A stretch of 64,000 bases of DNA from Brachynemurus nebulosus (Eukaryota; Arthropoda; Insecta; Neuroptera; Myrmeleontidae). Positions 46,412-59,110 of the stretch are shown one piece after another. Made by a program: the position numbers and the translations under genes. Numbering within the stretch: the stretch's first letter is position 1; every line of letters begins with the position of its first letter. The notes beneath the pieces were generated by a model. The model was not told where the DNA came from and made no database searches. It worked only from the letters and a program-made list of their open reading frames with translations. The stretch lies in NCBI GenBank assembly GCA_035578155.1, contig JAPWDM010000062.1:887973-951972 (forward strand). Reading direction: 5' to 3'.

Positions 46412-47321
46412 CTTCCATTAAAATCTAAATCGCGTTCAGTTACATTTTTTTTCGTGTTAACACAGATAACATGAATTAAAACCTTCTGCTAATATCAAAA
46501 AGGAAATTCGACTTGTTTCACAAATTTCCTGTCAACGCGTCCACATTATTTAGAATCATTATTTAAATATTTATAAAAGTTTTTAGATGTGCTGTGAACA
46601 TTTCGAGGAATATCAAACGTTCACTTGCATGTTTCTTATAGCAGAAATCTTATGAAAAATTATTTTGATTATGCTAATCAATTAACTTACAAACAATTAG
46701 GGTAGGGTCGTGTAAGATGGTCCGTAGGTAAGAGTGCGCACTACTGTTTTCTCGAAACAAGAACGAAATTTGGAACCAACTTTAATCGTGTTTTGAAGTG
46801 TTTGGGGATCTGTAATTATTCACCAAAAAATATTGGTTCACGACATAATCCCGATATTTTAAATAAGTTTAAAATTTTTAGTACTATTTGATATTATTTT
46901 TCTCGAATTTTAATGTGTTACTACGATTTATATCGAAACAAATTAAAAGTTATAAATGTTCCTGAGGCTAGTAAAGTTAGTCAGGAACTAGCTTTGATCA
47001 CTTTAATTCATGCCAGTATGCGTGAATGGTTCCCAGAGCATGATTTTGTTGATAATAGACTGGCGTGTAAGATGGCACAGTACAAAGGCGTGTACGACGG
47101 CGCACACATTCTTACACGACAGTTTCTTTTATTATGTTTTTTTTTTTTTTAACTTTTCTAAGGAATTCTATACAGCAAACTTTCGTACAACGTCAATTCG
47201 TGTAACTCAAGTTCCTACGTCAAAAGTTTACGTCAAAACTAACGATAACGAAATGTAGTTTTTTTAAATATTCTATTGCTAATAAAATCAGTGGGATATC
47301 ATTAACAATAGAATTAGTTAG

Positions 47322-47900
47322 TGGAGCCTAAAATTAACCAATTATAACCAATTTATAAGAAGTAATTCGATATCGATAATTCTCAATAACGAAAACTACA
47401 TTTTAATAGTCGCAAAATGTTTGGAATACCCACAACTTGTTTCGTTTAAGCCTTCAAAAATTTCGTTACTTCTTCACTACGGCGCATCGTTTACAAGATA
47501 TTTACGATCAAAAGTTTACGATTACGAAAAGTAACGAAAATTAATTTTTTCAAGAATGTGTTATGGAGCCTAAATTAACCAGTTATAATCAATTTATGAT
47601 AAGTAATTGGGAAAAGTAGGACTTAACAATCGCAGTACGTTTGAGTAGAAAAGCTATGACAGTACGGCGCAAAGTGTACCCACATTTTTGACACGGTAGT
47701 GTATCATAGTATTAAGTACAGTACGGTGTTAAAAGTGTGGGCACACCTTGGATCAGGGTGTTCGCATACTTTTGATGACGTAGTGCGCCGCCGTACTGTC
47801 ATATTTTTTCTACTCGTTTGGAATACCCATAACTTGCTTCACTTAAACCTTCAAAAATTTCGTTATTTTTTTACTACGATCCGCCGTTACCTTCGATCAA
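47322..47900. repeat. Tandem repeat of about 241 bp interrupted by a MITE
   Basis: GGAGCCTAAA.TTAACCA and TTTGGAATACCCA.AACTTG recur at 47322/47563 and 47430/47816. The same family appears inverted inside the 38.7-40.8 kb element (39053-39180). Confidence 0.7.
47656..47802. mobile_element. 147-bp MITE related to the long arms
   Basis: ATGACAGTACGGCG at 47656-47669 is exactly inverted at 47789-47802. The interior (GACACGGTAGTGTA, GTACGGTGT.AAAAGTGTGG) is shared with the arms at 8.5 and 16.5 kb. Confidence 0.85.
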
Positions 47901-48079
47901 AGTTTAGAATAACGAAAAATATGGAGAAGTGCTGACATAAGAAATTCACCTGCTACGTAGGTTCCGGATTGTTTAAATGTGATTTGTGCTAAATTTCAAG
48001 CTTTTTAATAAGTGCGCCATCTTATCGATCTCAGTGCACACTCTTATACGACCGGTCGTGTAAGAGTGCGAATTTCCCA

Positions 48080-49490
48080 TTTTGTGAATTTTTGTTAATA
48101 ACTCGATCGGTACTGAGTTTATTACATTTTGTATAATTAGTACATTTTGTATAATTACTTATATCTAATTGGTATCTGATTGGCTACAAAAAACGTGACA
48201 AGCTAAACAAGCAGTGCGATTTTGAAAATTAAAACCTAACTTAATCGACCAGTTGTAAATGAACAACGAACCCAAAAACGTCTTTATAATTTCGCCTGTT
48301 TATATTATCAACAATAGTCTTAATGCGTTTAATTATGGGAGGCTAACTGTTTGAGGTTTTAAGTTTAATTTTTTTGTAATTGTATAATTTCTGTTGTGGA
48401 AGTCCCTATTATGTGAAGGTCATGCTTCAAGTGCTCTTATATGAATTGGGGTGAGCATAACGAACATTTGAAACTGAATCCACCGAATCCACTTAAAACT
48501 TTTCCATTCCATTATTTTCTTCCAAAAGTAATTCAATTTTAATATAATTTCCAACAAATTTTAAAAGTAGATGTAAGTATAAACTTCTGTTTGTACCTAA
48601 GTGTAAAATTTTTATTTTAAAAGCTCAACTCATTCAATTCGATATGACCAAATTAAATCTGTTTCAAGTAATCAAATTTTTGTATCACACTGTATTATTT
48701 CGTACAATTTTATATTATCTACGCGTATTATAAAAACAAAATATATCAAATATAGAAGAAAGTTAGATCTTAGAAATTTCTTATTAACCGAATATGTAAT
48801 AAAACTGATGTCTTTTATGGACCCAATGCACGTTGTGGTGTTTTTCCACCAAACGGATAAATTTGTTTTCTTTACACAAAACCGTTATTTCTATCTCCCT
48901 AATAAGTAAGATGCATGTAAAGCACGCGCCGTACATCGCGCACATATATGATCATAAAATGAAATATACTGTGTGAATAGCAACAAAAAAGAGGCATAAA
49001 TACAAAATAATATTTAATGTTCAATTATTATTAATATTTTTTTTTTTAAATAAATATTTTAAGACTTTTTTTCTCGGTTATAGACGATAAAACTTTTGGC
49101 ACCATATGGTGACGTAGTAAATTTATTTATATATGTATATATAAGTTTTATATGTTTAAAAAAAATACAAAATAATTCAGTGATATAAATTTTATATTAA
49201 AAACAAATTCCCATTTTTAGAGCGAATTTTTTTTTTTGTTCATATAGGTACCTATAAATATGTCGCTAAATACATGTTAAAAAATGTATAAAATTCGATA
49301 TATATTAATAGATAAAAAAATATCTTTAATTATATTGTATTGTAGGTACAAGGAAGTAAAGAAAAGAAACTAAAATAAAACTTCAGTGTTTTTCACGAGT
49401 TTTTCTTCGTTAGGACCTGGACAGACACTCTCAAAATAATTTGACTACTGAAAAAAATTAAATAAAATAGTTCTTTGTTCCAAAAAATTT
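48080..49490. other. AT-rich sequence without recognised genes
   Basis: Nothing recognised. Confidence 0.4.
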
Positions 49491-49496
49491 TCAATT

Positions 49497-49611
49497 TTTG
49501 ATCAAAGAAATCGTTTTGAGGATGTAAGCTCAAAGAACGAAAACGCTTATTGAGCGATTGAGCGAAGGGGAACGATCACCTTCACTTACTGAGAGATTTC
49601 GTTCTTTGAGC

Positions 49612-49696
<85 letters not shown>

Positions 49697-49864
49697 GTTG
49701 TTTAAAACAGATTAACATTTTTATTCTGTTAAATCAAAATTTTTGTTAATATTTTAATTTAACACAAACACGAAATGTTATATTAACACAGGGTTTTGTT
49801 ACTTATTTAACACAAAGATTTTAACCACTGGTTTTTTTGTACACAAACACAAATGTTTTTTACC

Positions 49865-49927
<63 letters not shown>

Positions 49928-49936
49928 TATATACAC

Positions 49937-50020
<84 letters not shown>

Positions 50021-50069
50021 ATCAGAGATCGTTTTGAGGATGTAAGCTCAAAGAATGTTTTTTACCGTG

Positions 50070-50103
<34 letters not shown>

Positions 50104-50122
50104 CATATATATATATACACAG

Positions 50123-50177
<55 letters not shown>

Positions 50178-50284
50178 TTTTTGATCAGAGATCGTTTTGA
50201 GGATGTAAGCTCAAAGAACGAAAACGCTTATTGAGCGAAGGGGAACGATCACCTTCACTTACTGAGAGATTTCGTTCTTTGAGC

Positions 50285-50288
<4 letters not shown>
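49497..50288. repeat. Stem-loop repeats among (TA)n arrays
   Basis: A unit beginning GATCAGAGATCGTTTTGAGG occurs at about 49499, 50020 (cut after CTCAAAGAA) and 50183. Full copies form a hairpin with 15-bp perfect stems (GCTCAAAGAACGAAA at 49528 and 50209, inverse at 49597 and 50270). TA runs lie at 49614-49682, 49867-50016, 50071-50160 and 50287-50436. Confidence 0.9.
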
Positions 50289-50334
<46 letters not shown>

Positions 50335-50352
50335 TGTGTATATATATATATG

Positions 50353-50443
<91 letters not shown>

Positions 50444-50618
50444 GGTAAAAAACATTTGTGTTTGTGTACAAAAAAACCAGTGGTTAAAATCTTTGTGTTA
50501 AATAAGTAACAAAACCCTGTGTTAATATAACATTTCGTGTTTGTGTTAAATTAAAATATTAACAAAAATTTTGATTTAACAGAATAAAAATGTTAATCTG
50601 TTTTAAACAACAAAAATT
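49693..50618. repeat. Mirrored pair of element ends, arms about 175 bp
   Basis: 49693-49868 and 50439-50617 are near-perfect inverse copies (ACACGGTAAAAAACATTTGT, ACCAGTGGTTAAAATCTTTG, TGTTAAATAAGTAACAAAAC ...). Their outer ends face each other across the TA arrays. Confidence 0.92.
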
Positions 50619-51728
50619 AACATCATATTTGTGTCAAATGAAAGATAACATCATATTTGTGTAGTTTCAACACAAACAAACTGGTTTTGCGCGCTGGTTT
50701 CGTATGGTTGAGTAGCTATGACAATACTGAGTTGGTGAACACCAACAACACCAGTCAAATAAATTCCTCCAACGGCAGAGGTATATTGGCAGAATAATAC
50801 AATATATAGCACACACATTCATATTTTTCGTATTCATACATATGTGCTTAATAATTTTGTATTTTTATAGACTTAATAGTCATTACATAATAAATATTCT
50901 AATTCGAAGCATCAAATAAACAAGTTATTTTTGTTATTAAATAATAAATGCGTTCATTGTGTTGTTCCTAACATTTCATCAAATTGGAGTCAGATATCGC
51001 ATTGCCAGTGTAGCAGTCAGCTAATTTCCATCAGTCACAACCAGAGAAGTCACAACAGTGAAACCGACAAAAATCATACAGATATTAAATATTCATTATT
51101 AGGTAAGTTAATTAAAAATATAATTTCGATTGAATTTTTATAGACTAAATTTTTTTCTTTGCAGAATTTATTTCAATTAATTAAAAGATTATCGAATATT
51201 CGACGTTTAAGTGGTACGTTCCACTTTGTCTTCCACGTTAAGTTTGACAACGATCTTCACAATTTTTGGGTATTGCTTCAACATTATTTTCATCAAATAC
51301 CAAGTGAATTTCACCAATATCATCGTCGAAATCTTTACAAAAATTGTAGCAATATTAAATAAAAATGTTTAAGTACTGAAAAATTATTTTTTACTATTTC
51401 CTTTCATTTACATAATAAATAAATAACAAAATACCTATACCAACACATTTATTGCGTAAACTTCTACATTCTAAATCGGTTAGTTTTACACATCATTGTG
51501 TTAAAAATATACACTAAATAATGGTTATATTAACATATTTACTGGTAAAATTATAACTAAGTAATTGTGTAAAATTAACACAAAATATATGTCCTCTTGT
51601 GTGTTAAATCATTGACACAAATCTTGTGTATAGATTTGACACATATGCTTTGTGTTAAAATAACACAAAAAATTGAGTGGGCCGTTCTGAACATGTGAAA
51701 TGTGTTAATTTTAACACAAATTTTTTGA

Positions 51729-51737
<9 letters not shown>
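50438..51737. mobile_element. TA-flanked element with ACAC(A/G)GT..TTTGTGTT ends
   Basis: The left end ACACGGTAAAAAACATTTGT and the inverse of the right end ACACAGTCAAAAAATTTGTG are alike, and both abut (TA)n runs. Many TGTGTTAA/TTAACACA motifs lie near each end. Inside, a strong GTAAGT donor (51103) and TTTTTTTCTTTGCAG acceptor (51164) bound a 62-base intron-like segment. Confidence 0.65.
50937..51362 (+). other. Possible short spliced transcript
   Basis: Sequence before the donor at 51103 reads polar residues (CVHCVVPNISSNWSQISHCQ ...) and the segment after the acceptor is open to 51362 (FHFVFHVKFDNDLHNFW) with AATAAA at about 51358. The open phases do not join without an early stop. No family recognised; it may be non-coding. 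Confidence 0.25.

Positions 51738-51806
<69 letters not shown>
51735..51806. repeat. (TA)n microsatellite
   Basis: TA run followed by a T run, beside the right end of the element at 50438-51737. Confidence 0.95.
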
Positions 51807-51812
<6 letters not shown>

Positions 51813-52490
51813 TTTTTCCGCAATTTAATTAATATTTTTAGTATAATTTTTTTAAAATGTTCTTTAATCTTTCAATTTTTTTTTTAACTTTGATTTTTTC
51901 AGTTTTTATTTACAATGTAAATACTGCATGTACGTTTTTATTAACTTAAGATTTTTGATATTTATTTGTGTAATTGATTAACATTCGTATTTAATTTCCT
52001 TTTTATTAATACAGTTTACTTCAAAATAGAAACATTTTCCGAAATCGAGTATAGAAACCAATCTCATTTATTTTTTGCCTGTTGATTTAACTTTTAAACT
52101 TTATCCCTTTTGAGTTGTTTTTTTTATTATAATCTTTTCACAATTTGCATTTAATATAAAACTCAAATTATTTTTATAGTAGTCAATTTTCTTAAGGACG
52201 TTCGTGCGTCAAACCTAATAGTAGATAAAAATTTTAATTTTAGAGAATTTACAAGTTCAACTACATAGTTATCTTCGCTCAAAGATTTTAAGGCCTTCAT
52301 AGATCATTTCTTAAAGTAATTGACGATTAAAAATCAAATTTTTAACACAGAGCTATTAGGAAAAAATATTCTAAATAGCATTTTTTCATTTTAAAAATTA
52401 TAGTAAGTATATTAAGTATAAGAGTAGATACTATAATAAAAAAACGCCGTGAGCAGCGGGGCCCCATCACGGTAGTCGAATTTTCTCCTT
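51807..52490. other. AT-rich sequence without recognised genes
   Basis: Nothing recognised apart from a GC patch (GAGCAGCGGGGCCCCATCAC) at about 52452. Confidence 0.4.
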
Positions 52491-52492
52491 CA

Positions 52493-53175
52493 TCTTCGGT
52501 ATTGAATGTTTACAAGCGAAATGTGATTGAAAGTCTACAACCGAATTGTCATTTTGTTGGTTTCAAAACTGGTCATGAGTGTTCGGCTGATCGAGGCTTT
52601 AAAAAAAGGTTTTAAGTATTTAAGGGCTGTATCTCAGTAAATTTCAATTTTGTGCCGAAAACAGGTAGCAGAAAAAAAACCAACACAATTCGTACGAGGG
52701 CATTCCTGCCCATGTTTATCCGCTAATTGCCTTTATGTTTTAGTTTTAAATATTAAAAAAGGACCTTAAATAGTAAACTGGAAGGCCTTTATAAAGATAT
52801 TTTTTCTTTCAAAAAAAAAAAAATAAATAAATAAAAAATAAAAAAAATAAAAAATTATTTCTTCGGTATTGAGTGTCTACAAGCGAAATATAATTGAAAG
52901 TCCACAAGCGATTTGTAATTTTGGTGGTTTCAAAACTGATAATGAGTGTCCGGTTGATCGGGGCTTTATAAAAAGATTTTAAGTTTTTAAGGGCTGAATC
53001 TCAGTAAATTTCAATTTTGTGCCGATAGAAGTTAACAGGGAAAAAGCCAACACAATTCGTACGAGGGCATTTCTATCCATGCTTATCCGCCAATTGCCTT
53101 TGTGTTTTACTTTTAAATATTAAAAAAGGAACTTAAATAGTAAACTGGAAGGCTTTTATGAAGATATTTTTACTT
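52493..53175. repeat. Two direct copies of a 316-bp unit
   Basis: 52493-52810 and 52858-53175 share CTTCGGTATTGA.TGT.TAC, GGTTTCAAAACTG, TCAGTAAATTTCAATTTTGT and ACACAATTCGTACGAGGGCA at about 88% identity, separated by an A-rich spacer. Confidence 0.92.
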
Positions 53176-53439
53176 TCCAAAATAATCCAAAATTTCTATT
53201 TTATAAATAATAAAAATCCAAAATTCCTAAATAATAATTAAATAAATAAATAAACAGTGACTTTAATAACATTTGCAAATTACTTAATATGTATGTATTT
53301 CATTTGTTAAAAAATTGTATTCACTTTTTTTTAAATTTTTTAAAATTACTATTCGCCTACTTGTATTTACAATAAAAGTAATGCATTTAAAACACATTTA
53401 ACAATAGCATTCAATTCCGATGTAAAAATGGAAGAAGTG

Positions 53440-54300
53440 GGGGGAAAAGTAATGTGGACTCACTAAAAGGTACTAGCTGGATACTAACTGAATACACGTA
53501 CAAAATTTCAGCCCTCTAGGTTTCCTTATGGAGTCTCTAGACGTGTTAGAAAACAAGCAAAAAAATTAAGGAAATATTGGCGTAAAAATCGTGGGGGTAA
53601 GGGTTAAAAGTTGAAACCTCCAAAAAACAGTGTCTGGCTATTAGCTTAACATGTACACCAAATTTCAGCCCTCTAGGTTTATTTGGGGAGATTTTGACCC
53701 GAACGAAACTGTTAAAAAACAAGAAAAATCATGTTCTTTTGGGTATAAAAATGGTGGGGGTAGGGGTTAAAAGTCGAGACCCCCAAAAGGCACCCCCTTG
53801 ATACTAACTCAATCCGAATACAAAATTTAAGCCCTCTAGGTTTATTCGGGTGACCTGTGCGAGTGGTACAAACTTCGAAAACGTCGAAAATGCATGAAAT
53901 TGTAGCTTAAAAATGAGGGGGGTGGGGGTAAAATATTAAAACCTCCAAAAAGCACAACCTAGGTACGAGCTTTATCAACACACCAAATTTCAACCCTCTA
54001 CGTTAATTCTGGGGGGCTGGGGGCCTGTTAGATCCAGCGAAAATCGTTTTTCCCCCCTCTACTCCCACCATATCATCCTAGGAAGCTGAATTTTGGATAT
54101 GTTGTAGATAATTGACCGAAACATTATTTAAAACCGATTTGGAAAAGTTTTATTGCTTTTCCGCCCCCCACCACCCCCTTAAAGGTCGGGTCCGAAAAAA
54201 AATTTGCCCAAAATTTAACCCCACTTTGATAGTATTGTTGTGCATCGGAATAAGCCCCACTTACCAAATTTCATCTCTTAACTTCCATAGGGGGGCCCTA
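53440..54300. repeat. Tandem array of about 160-bp degenerate units
   Basis: The landmark CAAATTTCAGCCCTCTAGGT recurs at about 53502, 53658, 53821 and 53983, with a last diverged unit near 54258. GGTGGGGGTAGGGGTTAAAA-like text precedes each. The array stops close to a (TA)n run (54326-54392). Confidence 0.85.
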
Positions 54301-54321
54301 CACATATTAAAAGGTTGCGGG

Positions 54322-54325
<4 letters not shown>

Positions 54326-54392
<67 letters not shown>
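54326..54392. repeat. (TA)n microsatellite
   Basis: TA run beside the end of the 160-bp array. Confidence 0.95.
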
Positions 54393-54396
<4 letters not shown>

Positions 54397-54516
54397 CATC
54401 TTTTTTTTTTTACATAATCGTGTTCTACGGGTCCGAAAACGGATAGCGCCCCTGGTCTCGCCTCTCGCAGCTCTTATCGTATAGACTGTATAAGTCTAAT
54501 TTTTCGGAGAAAATTC

Positions 54517-54892
54517 GACTAAAAATGTTTAAAAATATTCTTTGAAATATGCAATTTATATAATTGCGCAAAGTACATCGTATTGATGAACGTTAAAATG
54601 AAGTATTAATTATTGAAATTAATATTCGGGTAGTTTTTGAAGTGTACACGTACATAATATACATACAAGGTCAAGTCAGACTACTAAATTTCAATCAACA
54701 ACTGTGCATACATGGATGTCATAGATCAGTACATAGGTGAAACGTATAGCAATCACCCATATACACGACACGATATGACACAAGAACAAGCACAAGCTCT
54801 GTATGCATAACATACAGGTACAGTGTTTTGTGGTAGCTACATAACATTATTCTGTAGTGTTTTGTGGACGCGCACGAACGTCTTTAAGTCGA
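54517..54892. repeat. Dispersed repeat, second copy
   Basis: See 37235-37560; same orientation. Confidence 0.88.
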
Positions 54893-57020
54893 CGTGAAGG
54901 TTAAAAATTTGAGATTTTTGTGTATTGAGCTACGAGTCTAACGTATTTTCATACTTACCTCGAGGAAATATTAGCAGTAGTGGAATAACATGTGAAATGT
55001 AACACGAAAGAAAAGAAAGGGGCAATGAGAAAGAAAAATTGACTTTTAAAGTAACGTCTTTTTAGTGAACCATTACCCTTTTTACTATAACTTTCATTAT
55101 TTGTATATCTTTCCGAGAAGATTTACTGCAAATATAGCAACATATTCATAATTAATACCTTTTTCAAATACCATTTCCTGATCTAAATGTTGTACATATA
55201 AGTATTTTCTCGTCTTCTTTTACCAAAACATAAATGGTCTGAGGAGAATATGACAGAACATATACCTTTCTAATAGTACGCCACGAAAAATCAGGCTTTT
55301 ATAAACTGATAAACAAATATTTTTAGTTTTAAATTTTCTTTCGAAAATGCTGAATAAGCAAATAACAAAAGAATTATGTAATAATAATAATTTTAATACA
55401 ATAACTTTTGATAGAAAATTTCATTGTATTTGAATAAAAAGAAGTAATTTTTGATACGTAAAAATTATATATAATTAAAAAGTCATTAGAAATTAATTTC
55501 ACTTTACTATCATTATACCATTAGGTGTGTTATGTGCACTATAAATTGGTATCTCGGTAAATAACTGCATGCATATGTACAAACTAAAAATGATAAAATA
55601 CTGTAAATATAAAAAGAAAAAATGGTCAACTTAAATTATTTTACGCATTATTTGTAAAAATTTAACGTCTTAATAACCTTAACAGTATTTGTAAAGAGAA
55701 TCCAGTAAAACTGATAATAAAAATATTTTAAAAACTCGCCATAAAAAAGAAAAGAAATTGTTAAAAGATTATTAAGGGTTAGAAGCTGGAAAAAAGATAC
55801 ATTTTCGATGAATAATTTTTCTAAAGAAATCTTATATGCAACTGATTTGAAACTTTTACACATTATCAGGCATTCATTTAAGTACCAAAAAAAATTATTT
55901 TCATTTTTCCCGATGACGATGCATTTTACACGCAGTGTCAAAGTCGACGCTTAAAAAAAGATATATTTGCGGTGCCCAGTACACAGCTTCATAGGGTGAT
56001 CAAAAGTTTGAAAATCGAACGAGGTTTTGAAGAAAAACTACTTTCAGAGTCCCTAAAACTAAAATTGTATCAGTTCAGGAAGAAAAAAAATTGTAAGCTT
56101 TTAAAAAAAATCGCAAAATTGCGTTTTTTTTGTTGCTTTTGTCTATAAAAAAGGGTTGAAATTTAAAGGGGATGAATTTTTTTAGGTTTAGTGATTAAAA
56201 AAATTGTTAAGCTTCCAACGTGCCCTTATACGTTATAATTAATAGAGAGCTACGGGCTGCAACCTGAGCGCCAATTGGAAAATGTAGTTTTTAGTAAAAC
56301 GCGTTTAAAGATTTTTTTGTAATATTTTTGTACTAAAATAAATTAATCCAAAAAAGAAAAAAAAATTGCTTATATTTATTTAGTCCGCATTCTCAGGATC
56401 ATCCAAAAATCCGAGAGTTTCCTCATATCGTTCCCTTAAAAAGAAATATGCCTAACTCCCATTTACCTGTACGGAAATTGAGATTTTGATGCCAACTGCA
56501 AGAATACGATCGAAACTATAGTACAAGAAAATATCAGTACTCTTACACAATACGTGTAATTTTTTATTCAGTAAAAAGTGCCTAAGTCTGCGCAAAAATA
56601 AATATCTTAGAAAAATACCTATCCCCAAAAAGTAAGTAATCATAACGGGTATTATGAGCGTCAATTATTAATTTGTCATAATTGCTGAAATATTTAGATA
56701 AAAATAATCATTTTTTTATTCTGTTATATATATTAATTAATGTAAGTAAAAAGAAATAAAATTAACTTTTTATTTGGTAAAAATGCTTACGTCGAAATGT
56801 TTAACTCCTTCGTTTTGGTAGAAATGCTTAACTACAAATATTTAACTTCAAAAGAAAAAAATTTAATTAAACAATTTTAATTCTCTTGAGAATTTTTCAG
56901 TAATAAACAATTTTAATAATCTTTGATATATTAAATTGTATAGTTGAATCTAACTCATTCTTAGTTGCATTTATGGTCTAGTTCACAAGTTAAAAAACGT
57001 GAAAAATAGAAATAAAGCTC
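54893..57020. other. AT-rich sequence without recognised genes
   Basis: The frame at 55648-55941 (minus) is Phe/Leu/Asn-rich and shows no domain. Nothing else is recognised. Confidence 0.4.
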
Positions 57021-57024
57021 TTAA

Positions 57025-59110
57025 AAATGTGAGCAATAGCTCATGCGATTCGTAATGACCTATAGAAAAATGTATTTTAAGGATTTTATACCACATAAAA
57101 AATTACAATTGTTATTACAATATAAAATGGAAAAAAACGAGGCATTCAATTTTTTGTTAATAACTTAAAAAATATTAATAGTTAAGAAATGAAATAAAAA
57201 GATTCTTAAAGAGGAGGAAATTTGCAATAAAAGAGTCCCAACTCCCGGAACTCTACCTCCATTATTTCTAATTTTAATTTAATTCCGAAAATCGGGTTCC
57301 GCGCGCCAGTTTTAGCACAGACGCAGCGACGCTGAAAAGAGCATACCACTGAAAATAATTTTTTTGTAGTAGTAAAAATTAAAAAAAAAAAAAAAAAAAA
57401 TATTAAAAAAAATTTAAACAATTAAAAAATTTTTCGTTTAAAGATTATTTTTTTATGACAACAAACGGGTAAAAAAATTTTTTTAACTATTAAGTGTCTC
57501 CATTTATTTATAAAAAATTTATTAACAAATGATGTAAAAAAATTGAAACCAATATTAATTACTGTCATAGGTAGACAAAAAACATCAAAATTATAAAATA
57601 GCAAAAACAATTTTTTATTATTATGTCCTTCATATTTCTTAAATTTTTAACTTTAAGAAATTACAATAAACTAAATAAAAAACTTTCATAAACTCTTACC
57701 ACATTGCTCTATGAGGCAAAAAATTTTTAATGTAATTACTTAAACTTTTATGTAACTAAATATTTGTAAAAGCAGATATCCGTAAATTATTTTTTGCACG
57801 ATCGTGTATTTTCATGCATTTACCGATGCTGTTGACAATGCTGGTAAATTACATTTCCCGAACGTTTGTTTATATCCATGGAAACCAAAAAATAACAGTG
57901 CGGTAAGTGAAATAGATGCGTGGTAAGTAAAGAGGAGTGTGGTAAGTTAAATTAGCTCAAAAATGATTGTATTTATTTATTTATATTGAAATTAAAAGTA
58001 CAATTTGAACAATTAGGAAAATAAATCCATTAATAATATGAAAATTTTCACTAGTTTGCACATTATTATTATTATTGTTGGCATCAGTCTTCTTATTTTA
58101 TTGACATTTCAAAAGGTCGTTCAATCATTAAGATTTTCTGTGGCTTTCATAATCTTCCTTTCATTTTACGAGAATAAATTTGCAGTCAAAAATAAAATGC
58201 TTCATCAATTTCATTATTCTCACTAATAATATAGTTTAACAAACTATTTTCCTCAATTTTTTTTAATAGAAAATTCAAAAAAATATTCACGCCAGTGAAA
58301 TATTAACACTTAATTTTTTATTTACTAATATAGTTGTCAATTGTCACTACAAAGATTCGTATTAGCTGTTATGAATATTTATAATATTTATTCATGGCAT
58401 TCTATAGACATAACATAGAAATATAAATTTCACCTATATTATCCGAATTTTATTTTTTATTTAACATATTTTTATTCTTTAATTATTTTAAATCGATCGT
58501 GCAAAAAATATTATATAATACACGATGCGTTAAGTGCATTTACTGATCTCTAAAATTGCAAAAACTCGACCCTACGGGTCTCGTTTTCGCAACATTTTCT
58601 CGATCAGTAAAAGCAACTTACCGAACTTATATTGTAAAATACTATATTGGTTAATAATTGCATAACTTTATGAAAAATTAGGATAAAAATTTTTTCCTAA
58701 CGGGATCATATTCTTTGAAGTGTTTTGAATACAGTAATTTTTTTAAAAATTTTTAAATTAACATTTACTACTATAAAAAAAATTATTTTCGGTGGTATGC
58801 TGTCTCAGCGTCGCTGCGTCTGTGCTAAAACTGGAACCCAATTTTCGGCATTAAATTAAAATTAGAAATAATGGAGGTAGAGTTCCGGGATTTGGGACTT
58901 TTTTATTGCAAATTTCCAGAACCTTTTTGTTTCATTTTTTAACTATTAATATTTTTTAAGTTATTAACAAAAAACTGAATACCTTGTTTTTTTCCATCTT
59001 ATTTTATTAATAACAATTACAATTTCTTATGTTCTGTAAAATCCTTAAAATACATTTTTCTATAGGTCATTACGAAACGAATGAGCTATTGCTCATATTT
59101 TTAAGAACTA
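57025..59110. mobile_element. Fold-back element with arms of about 335 bp, enclosing another element
   Basis: 57025-57365 and 58780-59110 are inverse copies (AGCTATTGCTCA, CATTACGAA, ACATTTTTCTATAGGTCAT, GGAGGTAGAGTTCCGG, AGCGTCGCTGCGTCTGTGCT). Between them, ATTTTTTGCACGATCG at 57789-57804 and its inverse at 58494-58509 bound a second, 720-bp element whose left 500 bases recur at 6070-6570. Confidence 0.88.

Larger units (their letters stand above)
46703..48068. mobile_element. Repeat complex with CGTGTAAGATGG/CGTGTAAGAGTG motifs
   Basis: GGTCGTGTAAGATGG at 46706, GTAAGAGTGCGCAC at 46729, CGTGTAAGATGGCAC at 47064, TTCTTACACGAC at 47109, GCGCCATCTTATCG at 48014 and a near-perfect 30-base palindrome at 48039-48068 mark both ends and the interior of a likely transposon. 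The reading frame at 46913-47152 starts inside it and has no known domain. Confidence 0.5.

Noticed and set aside
46913..47152. 79-codon frame beginning MCYYDLYRNK
   Set aside because: It lies in a transposon-like repeat whose motif CGTGTAAGATGG is read as part of the protein; no family recognised.
55648..55941. 97-codon minus-strand frame
   Set aside because: Low-complexity hydrophobic composition typical of AT-rich DNA, no motifs or start context.
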